Part shown: positions 1-8,523 of the stretch, piece by piece
Layout of the letters: each line of letters opens with the position of its first letter
Numbering within the stretch: position 1 is the first letter of the stretch
Assembly (NCBI GenBank): GCA_012517375.1
Contig: JAAYVC010000072.1
Location: 1-40,587 of the forward strand
Length of the DNA: 40,587 nucleotides
Source: a bacterium
GTDB taxonomy: Bacteria > Hydrothermota > Tepidihabitantia > B3-TA06
Direction: 5' to 3'
Program-made: the position numbers and the translations under genes
Notes under the pieces: generated by a model
Database searches by the model: none
Told to the model about the DNA's origin: nothing
What the model saw: the letters and a program-made list of their open reading frames with translations, nothing else

Positions 1-1
1 C

Positions 2-187
2 AACCCCCGCCTCCTGGGCCGGCCCAAGGACTTTCTCGTGACCGTCCGCGACATAGTCATTGCGGCGGGCGCCGGCTTCCTGATTCCGATTACGGGCGAG
101 ATTTTAAGGATGCCCGGCCTGCCCAAACACCCTGCAGCCGAACGAATTGATATTGACGACGAGGGAAGAATTAGCGGCCTCTTTTGA
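2..187 (+). CDS. fhs: Formate--tetrahydrofolate ligase, C-terminal end (partial)
   Basis: This is the last 61 codons of a gene that begins outside the window. The visible peptide includes AAGAGFLIPITGEILRMPGL, then PKHPAAERIDID, and ends in ISGLF. This is the characteristic C-terminus of 10-formyl-THF synthetase, which ligates formate to tetrahydrofolate using ATP in the cytoplasmic one-carbon pathway (the Wood-Ljungdahl methyl branch in acetogens, purine and fMet supply in others). It converges on the minus-strand methyltransferase gene, whose stop lies 37 bp away. No clear terminator hairpin is visible between them. The identification is firm; the physiological direction cannot be judged from this fragment. 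Confidence 0.9.
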   Translation, partial: NPRLLGRPKDFLVTVRDIVIAAGAGFLIPITGEILRMPGLPKHPAAERIDIDDEGRISGLF

Positions 188-224
188 TTATGAATCACTC
201 CCCTGGGGGCAATAAAAGTAGGGG

Positions 225-3098
225 TTAATCCCGTTTAAGACCCTTAATGAGAATCATCTCCTTTACGATGATTTCATAGAGACTCAAAAGCTCTTCCTTT
301 GTTACTGGCACCCCAAGGGCCTTGCATACGGCTAGATCGAACTTCAATCGATCAGGAAAAGGGTTAATTGGTTTATCAAGATAAGTCCACAACCTTTGCT
401 GATTGCCTTTACGAAGTCTTTCCCTATCCCAAAACTCTTCATAACGCTCGCTGAAGTTCCTGTCGAATTGCTTTGAAAGCGCGGGAAATTCAATCTGACC
501 ATACTTTCTGAACACATTAACCAACAGATTGATGGTTTTGTCACTAGGTATTAGTCTCATTTCTTCAAGGTCGTAAAGCCTAATATCTACATACCGCCCG
601 GTACTTTCCTCTTTCAATAAGAAGAATTGACCATGGAATATAATCGAGTTAAGAACTGCGCAGATAGCCTGTGCACGATTTGAGTTTTCTTCAAGGATCA
701 CGTTCAATTGATCAGAAGGACTAAATCTCCTTGCTGCGAAAAAGGCGAAATGGTGGTTGGCTGGGGAAAAGGGGTTAAGACGACGACTAACCGCAATGTA
801 TGATTCGATACCTTTCAATCTCTCATTTAACTCATCCCAGAATTCTTCTTTAGGCAAACTTACATCAGCGGCTTTGCAAACCCTCTCAAGATCGGTATAT
901 GGCTCCTTGACTATGTAGTCGCAAAGGAATGTCATGTCCATCTGGTTAATGCCTACAGGCGTGCGTAAGCTTTTAATAAGCTTCGATTTCGGTATTTTAT
1001 ATGTAGTACCCTTGAGTGTTTGCGCGCTGATTGGAGTTTTAAGGTCACTCAAAAAATGCAGAAAGGCTTGTTCAATTCTTGCGTCTTGCGTCCTGCGCGT
1101 CAGGAAAAGAATTTTTGACAGCCTACCGTAGGTGCGCAGGCCGGTTTGAAAATACTTCTCATTCGCAGGGAACGGAAGAAGTTTGTCATTGAACTTTTCC
1201 AGAAAAGCCGTAATCTTGTCCCTGAAATTAAAATCGGTTACGCCGCAGAACCACATCAAATTATTCATGCGCTCTTTGATTTCTTTAATGGGGTGGCTGT
1301 CAATATCAACCAACTCGTCGTCGCGGGTCGTGTCGCGCTTCTTTACTCCTTCGGCGATTTTCTTAATATCCCTCTGAGTTATTTTTGTCAGGTCCTTCTT
1401 GACAAGGCAAAACTTAACCTTGTGATCAGGTTCAGGTTTTTGCTTACGGGCTATTAAAAGTATGTCCCTGTATTCGGACCACTCGGAGAATCCGTAGTTA
1501 TACGTCGGCTTAAGAATGTATAACGGCGTCCATTCTTCAAAGACAATCTTCCTTACTGATGCACTCTCCCGTCCTCGCAAGACATTTATAGGTATAACCC
1601 CTCCGAATGTTCCCTCTTCTTTAAGGAAAACGTCCGCAAGGCCTATAAAGTGTCCCCATAAGCCTACTTCGCCGCCAATCTTATTCTTAAACCTGTCCAT
1701 TTTTTCAACAATCGCCTTAATGCCGCGTTCTATTTTAGTAAATGGAGGGTTCATGAGTATTGCGTCGAAATTGTTCAACTTGATAGCGTAAGGGTCGCCA
1801 TTGACTGTCTTGGCCATGGGGGTATGTACAAAGAAACCAAGTTGTATTCCGCCTGAATAGACGACGCCAGAAGCAAGTTCAAGACTGTTGCCCTGAATTA
1901 TCTGAGTTCTTTCAATTGTCACAGCGGGGTCAATTGCGGCTATGTTTGCAGAAGTTAGGTGAACCGCGAATGGCATTATATCTGCGCCAAATAATTCCTT
2001 TTCTGCGAAGCGCCTGTGGGGGTTTCCAACTATTCCTTCCTTCTTTGACAAATGCATTTTGCAGTTATAGGCAGAGACAAGAATAGTGCCTGAACCGCAA
2101 GCAGGGTCAAAAACAGTCGCGTCGTTTTTTTCTATTGTTAAATGAGCGAGGATGTCGGCTGCGTATGGCCTTGTATAGAAAGCGGCAAGCATCTTTCTTA
2201 TTTTTGAAGGCATAAGCTCGTGGAAAATACGCCCCGGCAATTCATGCTGGACCTTTTCGACCTCAAGCCCCCAGATTAATTTGAATGTGTCTTCGAGAAA
2301 CTCTTTAGGGATTGCGTCAAGGACATCGATTTCATAAATGGGCCTGTAGTTTATTTCACAGACCTTGCCGAAAGCGGTTCTTAAGCCGTTATGGGTTACT
2401 GGTGTTATGGGTGTTGAAAATTTGTCCGGTTGAGCATTAACCAGCAAGCGCAAGAAAAGTATCTGATTCAGAAAAATGAATGCAGCTAGAAAATAGGCTG
2501 TAGCCTCTGCCTCGCTTGTGTGCATATGTCCCAAATCCATAAGTAAATGCTTGTCGGTAATAACACGCAGTGCCGTCTTTTCGTCGAGATGAATTCCAGC
2601 CATCATATCGGCAACTTGTTGTTGCAAGAGCGAGATAACCCTGGGGAACGGATAGTACGTACTTTGTTTACGTTCCAGCTTTAATAACACCTCTTTTATG
2701 AGGTAATCGATAACTTCGGGGAAGGGTCTGTCGGCAAGTTCATCTTTAACTAAATCTGCATCTATCATTGTAGTTACTTTTGTTCTACGCAGGGTGGATC
2801 TAATTGCAGACTCGGCTGGTTCTATCTTTCTAAATAGATCAGGTAAAAACAGGATTAGTCCGAACTTAATCCCTGAATCATCCTTGTGTCTTAAATATTG
2901 AAGTAGTGCGTCTTTTATTATCTTCGGGTTTTCACCAATTTTTACTGAAAGCAGCCAAGTACGATTTCCCAATTCAAATTGTATGTCTGGTTCAGATTGG
3001 TACATTATTTCTGAAACGGCTTGTCCGCCTTTGGAACGAATAATATCTATGAGTTCAGGGTAAAAACTACGTTCAGTGACCCTAGGGATAATCCTCAT
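225..3098 (-). CDS. Single-chain type II (IIG-like) restriction-methylation enzyme
   Basis: A protein of about 957 residues with an N6-adenine methyltransferase core: SAM motif DPACGSGT at about 331-338 and catalytic NPPF at about 450-453. The first 140 residues look like a nuclease domain, with a PD-(D/E)XK-type core in which PDI is followed by SVK (Asp38 and Lys53 counted from the ATG). The roughly 400 residues after the methylase core would hold the target-recognition region. Length and domain order fit type IIG enzymes that cut and methylate with one chain. No separate HsdR or HsdS is adjacent. I start at the ATG at 3098; a TTG one codon upstream (3101) is also in frame. No Shine-Dalgarno site is present, and the promoter sits so close that a leaderless mRNA is expected. 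An orphan HsdM-like methylase is the alternative. Confidence 0.8.
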   Translation of the reverse strand: MRIIPRVTERSFYPELIDIIRSKGGQAVSEIMYQSEPDIQFELGNRTWLLSVKIGENPKIIKDALLQYLRHKDDSGIKFGLILFLPDLFRKIEPAESAIRSTLRRTKVTTMIDADLVKDELADRPFPEVIDYLIKEVLLKLERKQSTYYPFPRVISLLQQQVADMMAGIHLDEKTALRVITDKHLLMDLGHMHTSEAEATAYFLAAFIFLNQILFLRLLVNAQPDKFSTPITPVTHNGLRTAFGKVCEINYRPIYEIDVLDAIPKEFLEDTFKLIWGLEVEKVQHELPGRIFHELMPSKIRKMLAAFYTRPYAADILAHLTIEKNDATVFDPACGSGTILVSAYNCKMHLSKKEGIVGNPHRRFAEKELFGADIMPFAVHLTSANIAAIDPAVTIERTQIIQGNSLELASGVVYSGGIQLGFFVHTPMAKTVNGDPYAIKLNNFDAILMNPPFTKIERGIKAIVEKMDRFKNKIGGEVGLWGHFIGLADVFLKEEGTFGGVIPINVLRGRESASVRKIVFEEWTPLYILKPTYNYGFSEWSEYRDILLIARKQKPEPDHKVKFCLVKKDLTKITQRDIKKIAEGVKKRDTTRDDELVDIDSHPIKEIKERMNNLMWFCGVTDFNFRDKITAFLEKFNDKLLPFPANEKYFQTGLRTYGRLSKILFLTRRTQDARIEQAFLHFLSDLKTPISAQTLKGTTYKIPKSKLIKSLRTPVGINQMDMTFLCDYIVKEPYTDLERVCKAADVSLPKEEFWDELNERLKGIESYIAVSRRLNPFSPANHHFAFFAARRFSPSDQLNVILEENSNRAQAICAVLNSIIFHGQFFLLKEESTGRYVDIRLYDLEEMRLIPSDKTINLLVNVFRKYGQIEFPALSKQFDRNFSERYEEFWDRERLRKGNQQRLWTYLDKPINPFPDRLKFDLAVCKALGVPVTKEELLSLYEIIVKEMILIKGLKRD

Positions 3099-3103
3099 CA
3101 ATA

Positions 3104-3132
3104 ACTATATATTAACTCTCAGGGATTGTCAA
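3104..3132 (-). promoter_or_regulatory. Sigma-70-type promoter of the IIG-like gene
   Basis: On the minus strand TTGACA (3132-3127) and TATAGT (3109-3104) are separated by 17 bp. Only five bases lie between the -10 box and the ATG at 3098. Transcription would therefore start at or within a base or two of the initiation codon. There is no ribosome binding site. Confidence 0.75.
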
Positions 3133-3390
3133 CCGCATCCACCTTTATGACCCCGAAAATCGCCGTTTTGTCCCACTTTTGTCCAGCTTTTGTCCATGAT
3201 TCCTGACCTCGAGTGTATCATGGATAAGAAAGAATGCAGCACGATATCAATGCAGCTGTAAGATCATGTTTTTAATTAACTTAGCATGATCCCCGGCTCA
3301 AAAAGAATTGCACTTTTTATCTTTGTGCCGATGATTTGAATCCAATCTGTAAAACCCCATACTAATACTAGTGTTTTGTTTTCCAAGAAG
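3133..3390. other. Gene-free stretch before the tldD promoter
   Basis: No substantial ORF is visible here apart from the 22-codon frame described for repeat copy A. A perfect 7-bp inverted repeat, GATCATG at 3262-3268 and CATGATC at 3285-3291, encloses an AT-rich 16-bp spacer. Its role is unknown. The remainder looks like ordinary divergent intergenic DNA. Confidence 0.4.
3164..3197. repeat. 34-bp repeat copy A, upstream of the IIG-like gene
   Basis: This 34-bp block matches 37882-37915 in the same orientation at 29 of 34 positions. On the plus strand it contains three near-copies of TTTTGTCC. On the minus strand it opens with ATG and reads MDKSWTKVGQN within a 22-codon frame (3197-3129). 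The TGA of that frame lies inside the -35 box of the IIG-like gene. The other copy reads IDKSWSEVGQN. The five differences fall on three third and two first codon positions, which suggests the block once encoded, or still encodes, a short peptide. Confidence 0.6.
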
Positions 3391-3419
3391 TTGACAAATG
3401 TAGATTTATGATGTATAAT
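3391..3419 (+). promoter_or_regulatory. Consensus sigma-70 promoter of tldD-tldE
   Basis: TTGACA at 3391-3396 and TATAAT at 3414-3419 are both perfect hexamers with the ideal 17-bp spacing. Transcription should begin near 3426. This leaves about 100 nt of leader before the tldD ATG. Confidence 0.85.
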
Positions 3420-3446
3420 TAACATTAGACTTAAGAATTCATCTTG

Positions 3447-3497
3447 GGGATCAACCTCTCAGCAGGAGGGCATCCCCTCCTTGTTTAAGGTGATCCC
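3447..3497 (+). ncRNA. Structured 5' leader (two-tier hairpin) upstream of tldD
   Basis: The tldD leader can fold into an outer stem of GGGATCA (3447-3453) with TGATCCC (3491-3497), extended past a bulged A by CCT with AGG. Inside it is a 7-bp hairpin of AGGAGGG (3464-3470), a CATC loop (3471-3474) and CCCTCCT (3475-3481). The inner stem contains an AGGAGG sequence that could mimic or compete with a ribosome binding site. No oligo-U tract follows, so this is not an obvious terminator. I do not recognise a known riboswitch class. A regulatory leader is an inference from the pairing alone. Confidence 0.5.
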
Positions 3498-3526
3498 GCT
3501 TATTTTGAATATTTTAAGGAGGATTT

Positions 3527-4975
3527 ATGAAGGATTTGGCTGAGCGCGCAGTTGAAGTAGCGCGGCTCGCCGGAGCAGACTACGCCGATGCCCGCGTTCT
3601 AACAATTCAAGACCAGTTCCTCTTTGTTGAAGACCGGTCGCCGAGAGCGATTAGGGACTTAAGCGACGCAGGCATTGGAATTAGAGTCTTAAAAAACGGC
3701 GCATGGGGATTCGCTTCCATAAGTCGTCTCGACAAACGCTCCGCTGAGAAGGTCGCAAGAGAAGCAGTAGCGGTCGCAAAAGCCTCGGCTTTGACCACAG
3801 GTCAAGAAAAGATAACTATTGTCCCTGAACCTCAACATAAGGCAAAATATGAAACCAAGGTTGAGATCGACCCCTTCGCAATACCGATTAATGAAAAGAT
3901 CGCTATGCTCCTGCGTATCAATGATAAGATGCTTAAGGTAAAAGGTATTGTTAAAACAAGGGCAAACTCTCACATAACCAGACGCCACCAGTTCTTTGCT
4001 TCAACCGAGGGCTCTTCTATTGAGACTTTAATTACAACTGTAGGCGGCGACTACACAGCGGTTGCAGCCGGCAAGGGCGACAGCCAGACAAGAACATTTC
4101 AGGATCATCCGATGAACAAGGGATGGGAACACGTGCAAAGCCTTAAGCTTGAGGAGAACGCCGAGCGCATCGCGGAAGAGGCGGTAGCCAAGCTTTCTGC
4201 CGACTACCCTTCTGAAGGACCAATGGATCTTATACTGGACCCTGCGCATCTTGCCCTTACTATTCACGAATCAGTCGGTCATGCAACCGAGCTTGACAGA
4301 GTGCTTGGTTATGAAGCAAATTTCGCCGGCACGAGTTTTGTAACTCTGGACAAGAAGGAAAACGGGTTCCGGTACGGTTCTGATCTGATTCATTTTGTCG
4401 CCGATAATACACTTGAAGGCGGACTTGCTTCTACAGGATTCGACGACGAAGGCGTTCAGTGCCAGAGATGGGACATCGTTAAAGAGGGTATATTTAAGAA
4501 CTACAGCTCCACTCGGGAGGTTGCCATGCGCGCTGGCTATAATCGCTCATTCGGTTCCGGCAGGGCCGATAGCTATGCCTCAATGCCCATCAACCGAATC
4601 CCAAATCTATCCCTTATGCCTGGCAAGAAAGACCTGTCACCTGAAGATCTCATGTCGGATATTAAAAAAGGGATATGGATAGAAGGCCGCGGAAGCTGGT
4701 CAATAGACCAGCGACGCCTCAATTTCCAGTTCGGCGGGGACTTGTTCTTCGAAATCAAGAATGGAAAGAAAGGCAAGATGCTGAGGGACGTGATATATCA
4801 ATCCATAACGCCTGAATTCTGGGGTTCAGTGGACGGGCTGGCAGGTCCTAAGTGGTGGGAACCAAGAGGCTTACGCAACTGCGGAAAAGGCGAACCTATG
4901 CAGGTTGCACAGATGACAAACGGAGGTACGTGGGTTAGGGTTCGCAAAATACGCGTTAGCCGGGGGAAAAAATGA
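3527..4975 (+). CDS. tldD: Metalloprotease TldD
   Basis: This 482-residue protein has the usual TldD length. The zinc-binding HExxxH motif is at residues 247-252 (HESVGH), and the conserved C-terminal cysteine in NCGKGEP is Cys452, matching the third metal ligand known in E. coli TldD. TldD pairs with TldE to form a cytoplasmic heterodimeric protease that degrades unfolded peptides and matures some RiPPs such as microcin B17. The ATG at 3527 follows a good AAGGAGG site. The gene overlaps tldE by four bases (ATGA), so the two are translationally coupled. Transcription comes from the consensus promoter at 3391-3419 through the folded leader. No RiPP precursor is visible nearby, so a general proteolytic role is more likely. 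Confidence 0.93.
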   Translation: MKDLAERAVEVARLAGADYADARVLTIQDQFLFVEDRSPRAIRDLSDAGIGIRVLKNGAWGFASISRLDKRSAEKVAREAVAVAKASALTTGQEKITIVPEPQHKAKYETKVEIDPFAIPINEKIAMLLRINDKMLKVKGIVKTRANSHITRRHQFFASTEGSSIETLITTVGGDYTAVAAGKGDSQTRTFQDHPMNKGWEHVQSLKLEENAERIAEEAVAKLSADYPSEGPMDLILDPAHLALTIHESVGHATELDRVLGYEANFAGTSFVTLDKKENGFRYGSDLIHFVADNTLEGGLASTGFDDEGVQCQRWDIVKEGIFKNYSSTREVAMRAGYNRSFGSGRADSYASMPINRIPNLSLMPGKKDLSPEDLMSDIKKGIWIEGRGSWSIDQRRLNFQFGGDLFFEIKNGKKGKMLRDVIYQSITPEFWGSVDGLAGPKWWEPRGLRNCGKGEPMQVAQMTNGGTWVRVRKIRVSRGKK

Positions 4976-6264
4976 ACAAAGACTGGCTTAAGGAAACCAT
5001 CGACCTCGTCTCAAAGAGAAAGAAAGTCGAAGATGCAAGAATTCTTTTGAGCGTAGAGAATGAAAACCTTTCTCGTTTTGCAGAGAACAGAATAACCCAG
5101 AATACAACAAGACATCGAATCAACGTAAACGTCATCGCGGTAAACAAACACCGAAGAGGCATGGCCGAAACATCCGATGTTTCTTCTCGCGGAGTTCTTG
5201 CCGCTCTGAGACGGGCAGAGGCTATTGTCAAAGCGACGCCTGAAGACCCCGAGTACATAGAACTACCTCAGGGTCAACGTTACTTGAAGGTCGAAAGGTT
5301 CTGTGACAAAACGGCCAAGATATCGGTCGACGCTAAAGCCAGGGTCATTCGCGAGATTACTGCCGAGGCCGCATCTCGTAAAACCACATCGTCAGGCATC
5401 TATCGTTCCGGCGACTACGGGCTGTATATAGGCAACACACGCGGTTTGATGGCTGAACACGTGTGGACTGAGGCGGAATTCTCGATAACGGCTCAGACAT
5501 CGGACTCGTCCGGTTCGGCGGTTGCCCAGGATGAAGATGTTTCAAAGATAAACCCTCAGGCTCTTGCTATTGAGGCTTTCCGGACAGAGGAACTTGGGAG
5601 AAACCCAAAAGAGGTCAAGCCAGGAATTTATAAAACCTTGATTACCGCCAGATCTGTGGCTGAACTCCTTCCCTTTGCCGTCTTTCAGATGGATAGACGG
5701 GCTGCCGATGAAGGGCGGAGCTTTTTCAAGGACAAGCTTGGTAAAAAGATAATCTCATCAAAAATAGATCTTATATCTGATCCTGCGGATGCAAGAAATC
5801 CGGGAATACCCATGGATTTATACAATGACGGTATAGCAAGAAAGAAAACTGCTTATATTGAGAAGGGTGTCCTCACCAACCTGTGGACATCCAGATACTG
5901 GGCTAAGAAACAAAAGATACCCGTTGTAACCTCCTCCTTCAACTTCTCAATGACCGGCGGCAACAAAAACCTTGACGAAATGATACGCAAGATTGATAAG
6001 GGACTTCTTGTAATGAATCTGTGGTATATTCGTTATGTAAATCCTATGGATCTTGTTCTTACAGGGACCAGCCGCGACGGTTTTTTCTGGATAGAGGACG
6101 GAAGAATCAAACATGCAGTAAAACACATGCGCTTCAACGATTCGCCGATACGCATCTTAAAGAATCCCAGCGCTTTGGGCGCACCCGAACGCAGGCAGGG
6201 TTCGATGCTTGTTCCTTCGGTTCTTGTGGACGACTTCAACTGGGCAAGCGGGACAACTTTTTAG
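4972..6264 (+). CDS. tldE: TldE/PmbA, partner subunit of the TldD protease
   Basis: This 430-residue protein belongs to the TldD/PmbA family but has no HExxxH motif, which marks it as the TldE (PmbA) subunit. In the E. coli complex TldE is metal-free and helps build the substrate channel. Family hallmarks include FNFSMTGGNKNLDEM in the C-terminal third and the terminal LVDDFNWASGTTF. It starts at 4972 on an ATGA overlap with tldD. It converges on the ACR3 gene with only 39 bp between stops. Confidence 0.92.
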   Translation: MNKDWLKETIDLVSKRKKVEDARILLSVENENLSRFAENRITQNTTRHRINVNVIAVNKHRRGMAETSDVSSRGVLAALRRAEAIVKATPEDPEYIELPQGQRYLKVERFCDKTAKISVDAKARVIREITAEAASRKTTSSGIYRSGDYGLYIGNTRGLMAEHVWTEAEFSITAQTSDSSGSAVAQDEDVSKINPQALAIEAFRTEELGRNPKEVKPGIYKTLITARSVAELLPFAVFQMDRRAADEGRSFFKDKLGKKIISSKIDLISDPADARNPGIPMDLYNDGIARKKTAYIEKGVLTNLWTSRYWAKKQKIPVVTSSFNFSMTGGNKNLDEMIRKIDKGLLVMNLWYIRYVNPMDLVLTGTSRDGFFWIEDGRIKHAVKHMRFNDSPIRILKNPSALGAPERRQGSMLVPSVLVDDFNWASGTTF

Positions 6265-6303
6265 ATACCTAGAACAAGGTGTTTTTAGGCTTTTAATCCA
6301 GAC

Positions 6304-7500
6304 TTAATCGCTGATCTGTCTCTTAAATTTGCTCTTTGTAGCAAGACATATCCTCACAAGCATAAGCATTACCGGGACTTCGATCAAAACACCAACTACG
6401 GTAGCCAATGCTGCACCTGAGGAAAGTCCGAAAAGCATGGTTGCCGTTGCTATTGCGACCTCGAAGTGGTTGGACGCTCCTATCATGGCCGAAGGCGCCG
6501 CATCCTCGTAGGAAAGCTTGAGGAGCCTTGCCCCGGCATAACCCAGCCAGAAGATGAGATTGGTTTGGACAAAGAGGGGGATGGCTATCCAGAGGATAGT
6601 GAGCGGGTTCGAGATTATGACGTCACCCTTGAAGCTGAACAAGAGAACGAGTGTCGCAAGCAGGGCGGTGATGGTTACGGGCGTGAGGAAGGGTAGGAAG
6701 CGAGTCTTGAACCAATCTATACCCTTTGCCTTGATTATCCAGCGCCGCGAGAAGTAGCCGGCGATAAGAGGAAGGGCGACGTAGATTCCAATGGAGAGGA
6801 GGAGGGCCTGCCAGGGAACAGGTAGACGACCAACACCCAAAAGTAGCCCGCCCAAAGGTCCGTAGAGCACGAGCATTGAGAGCGAGTTGATTGCGACCAT
6901 CACGAGCGTGTGGCCGTCGTTGCCGCGCGCGAGGTATCCCCAAACGAGCACCATTGCCGTGCATGGAGCGATGCCGAGAAGGATAGCGCCTGCCAGATAG
7001 CTTCGCCATAAGGGAACCGCGAGCATCTTTGCCCCGTTCACGAGAACGACCTTGCCTGCGCCGTATGACGCGCCGAGTGCGAGATTTTGCCCAAGGGGCA
7101 TCTTTACGTAGTCGAGGGCGTCAGGACCGATGAGACCCCTGAAGATAACCCCCAGAAAGAGCATTGCTATTGCATACATGGTGAAAGGCTTTATAGCCCA
7201 GTTCAGAACGAGCGTGAGCGTGACCGGCTTTATGCTTCTGCCCGCTTTGAGGACCTCTGCGAAATCAATCTTGACCATGATAGGATACATCATAAAAAAA
7301 AGACAGACGGCAATTGGAATGGATATTACAGGCGCTTCGTTGACGTATATGGAAAGCCCGTCAAGGAAGCGAGCGACGCCCGGAGCAAGCTTTCCGAGAC
7401 CGATCCCGGCACCGATGCAGAGTAGAACCCAGAGGGTCAGGTAGCGTTCGAAAAACCCCAGACCTCTTCCCTTGTTTTGCACTTTATCGGAGGAGCTCAT
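6304..7500 (-). CDS. acr3: ACR3-family arsenite efflux permease
   Basis: This 398-residue integral membrane protein has about ten predicted transmembrane segments. The ACR3 signature [17 protein letters not shown] contains the essential cysteine (Cys180), and [11 protein letters not shown] lies near the C-terminus. ACR3 proteins export arsenite, driven by the membrane potential, across the inner membrane. It is the last gene of the minus-strand operon headed by arsR, 21 bp after the mini-thioredoxin gene. The ATG at 7500 is preceded by an AAGG-type site (AGGAAAAGAAGGCAAG on the minus strand). It is confidently distinguished from the unrelated ArsB family by the PCTAM motif. Confidence 0.93.
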   Translation of the reverse strand: MSSSDKVQNKGRGLGFFERYLTLWVLLCIGAGIGLGKLAPGVARFLDGLSIYVNEAPVISIPIAVCLFFMMYPIMVKIDFAEVLKAGRSIKPVTLTLVLNWAIKPFTMYAIAMLFLGVIFRGLIGPDALDYVKMPLGQNLALGASYGAGKVVLVNGAKMLAVPLWRSYLAGAILLGIAPCTAMVLVWGYLARGNDGHTLVMVAINSLSMLVLYGPLGGLLLGVGRLPVPWQALLLSIGIYVALPLIAGYFSRRWIIKAKGIDWFKTRFLPFLTPVTITALLATLVLLFSFKGDVIISNPLTILWIAIPLFVQTNLIFWLGYAGARLLKLSYEDAAPSAMIGASNHFEVAIATATMLFGLSSGAALATVVGVLIEVPVMLMLVRICLATKSKFKRQISD

Positions 7501-7521
7501 CTTGCCTTCTTTTCCCGTCCT

Positions 7522-7764
7522 TTACTGCGCCTCTTTGATGAGCTTTTCGACTTCTTGTGCGGTCGGCACCCTGCCTTCAAGTACCTTTTTATCGTTGATG
7601 AACACAGCAGGCGTGAACATGACCCCGCGCTTTATCATCTCGTTCATGTCCTTGACGTGGCTCAAATCGGCTGCCACGTTCATCTCGGAAAGAGCGCGCA
7701 TGAAAAGCTCCTCTGTTTTTTTGCACTTCGGACATCCTGCACCGAAGACCTCTATCTTAAGCAT
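7522..7764 (-). CDS. Small thioredoxin-like redox-active disulfide protein
   Basis: This 80-residue cytoplasmic thioredoxin-fold protein has CPKC at residues 11-14 and the cis-Pro motif FTPAVFIN further on. This pattern is typical of the mini-thioredoxin family sometimes annotated redox-active disulfide protein 2. Such genes very often sit beside ArsR and the SO_0444-type permease, as here. It could reduce an arsenate reductase-like partner or the neighbouring permease, but no arsC is present in the window, so the partner is inferred. AAGGAG lies 6 nt before the ATG. Confidence 0.88.
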   Translation of the reverse strand: MLKIEVFGAGCPKCKKTEELFMRALSEMNVAADLSHVKDMNEMIKRGVMFTPAVFINDKKVLEGRVPTAQEVEKLIKEAQ

Positions 7765-7801
7765 GATCGACTCCTTTTTATCGATTCATTATATTCTGCT
7801 A

Positions 7802-7824
7802 CCTTTCGTCTCATGGACGAAAGG
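7802..7824 (-). terminator. Intercistronic hairpin between the CcdA-like and mini-thioredoxin genes
   Basis: CCTTTCGTC (7802-7810) and GACGAAAGG (7816-7824) form a perfect 9-bp stem with a 5-nt loop, 10 bp downstream of the CcdA-like stop. No strong U-run follows in the minus direction, so it may be an attenuator or an RNA-stabilising hairpin within the operon. A very similar stem occurs at 19274-19295. Confidence 0.5.
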
Positions 7825-7833
7825 AGCATTTAT

Positions 7834-8523
7834 CTACACTCCCAAGTAAACGAAGTAAAGCCCTACTCCGAAAAGAAGTATCCCAGCGACAAGCTTCACG
7901 ATGCGGTTGACCTTCTCGGTCTTTTCAGAAGAGATAAGCTTCTGCGCGAATGCGGTTGATACGCCTGCGGCGAATATGAGAATCCAGTGTCCGACAGAGT
8001 AGGTAAGCAAAAGCCCCATGCCGTAAACTACGTTCTTCGTGGTCGCGGCGAATGCGAGGATGAGGGCGAGTATAGGCGCGGCGCAGGGCGATGATGCGAT
8101 GCCGAAAAGAAGCCCGAAAAGAAGCGCGCCCCAGAGTCCCGTTTTGCGAACCTTTATCTTCTTGAGCCATGGAAGGTCGAACTTGAGAAGGCCTACGAGG
8201 TTGAGACCGACGAGGAATGCGGCTCCTGCGAGCACGAAGTACCACACCTTGCCCTGCAGGCCGAACATCCCGCCCACGTAGGCGGCAATGCCACCCAAAA
8301 CGACGAAGGTAATTGTAAGACCAAGGACGAACATGAGGCTGTAGATGACGGCTTTCTTGGTTGAGCCCCCGGCGTACCCGCCGACGTAGCCGATGGAAAG
8401 AGGAATAAGCGCAAGCACGCAGGGCGAAAGGGAGGAAATTATCCCGCCAAGGAAAACGCCCGCGAACGCAAGCAGCGGAGCGCTATTTATCCACTGTTCG
8501 ACGTTTCCAAGCAATCCGTTCAT
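7834..8523 (-). CDS. CcdA-like membrane thiol-disulfide transporter
   Basis: This 229-residue protein has six predicted transmembrane helices. The two conserved prolyl-cysteines of the DsbD-gamma/CcdA family are Cys35 (LSPCVLALIP) and Cys147 (SSPCAAPIL). CcdA proteins pass electrons from cytoplasmic thioredoxin to extracytoplasmic thioredoxin-like proteins. The gene start immediately abuts the stop of the membrane-anchored TlpA-like gene, which is the natural electron acceptor, and a mini-thioredoxin gene follows. The three could form a complete relay across the membrane. Confidence 0.9.
   Translation of the reverse strand: MNGLLGNVEQWINSAPLLAFAGVFLGGIISSLSPCVLALIPLSIGYVGGYAGGSTKKAVIYSLMFVLGLTITFVVLGGIAAYVGGMFGLQGKVWYFVLAGAAFLVGLNLVGLLKFDLPWLKKIKVRKTGLWGALLFGLLFGIASSPCAAPILALILAFAATTKNVVYGMGLLLTYSVGHWILIFAAGVSTAFAQKLISSEKTEKVNRIVKLVAGILLFGVGLYFVYLGV

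Noticed and set aside
7788-7793. TATAAT on the minus strand before the mini-thioredoxin gene
   Set aside because: No acceptable -35 lies 16-18 bp upstream, so an internal promoter is not supported.
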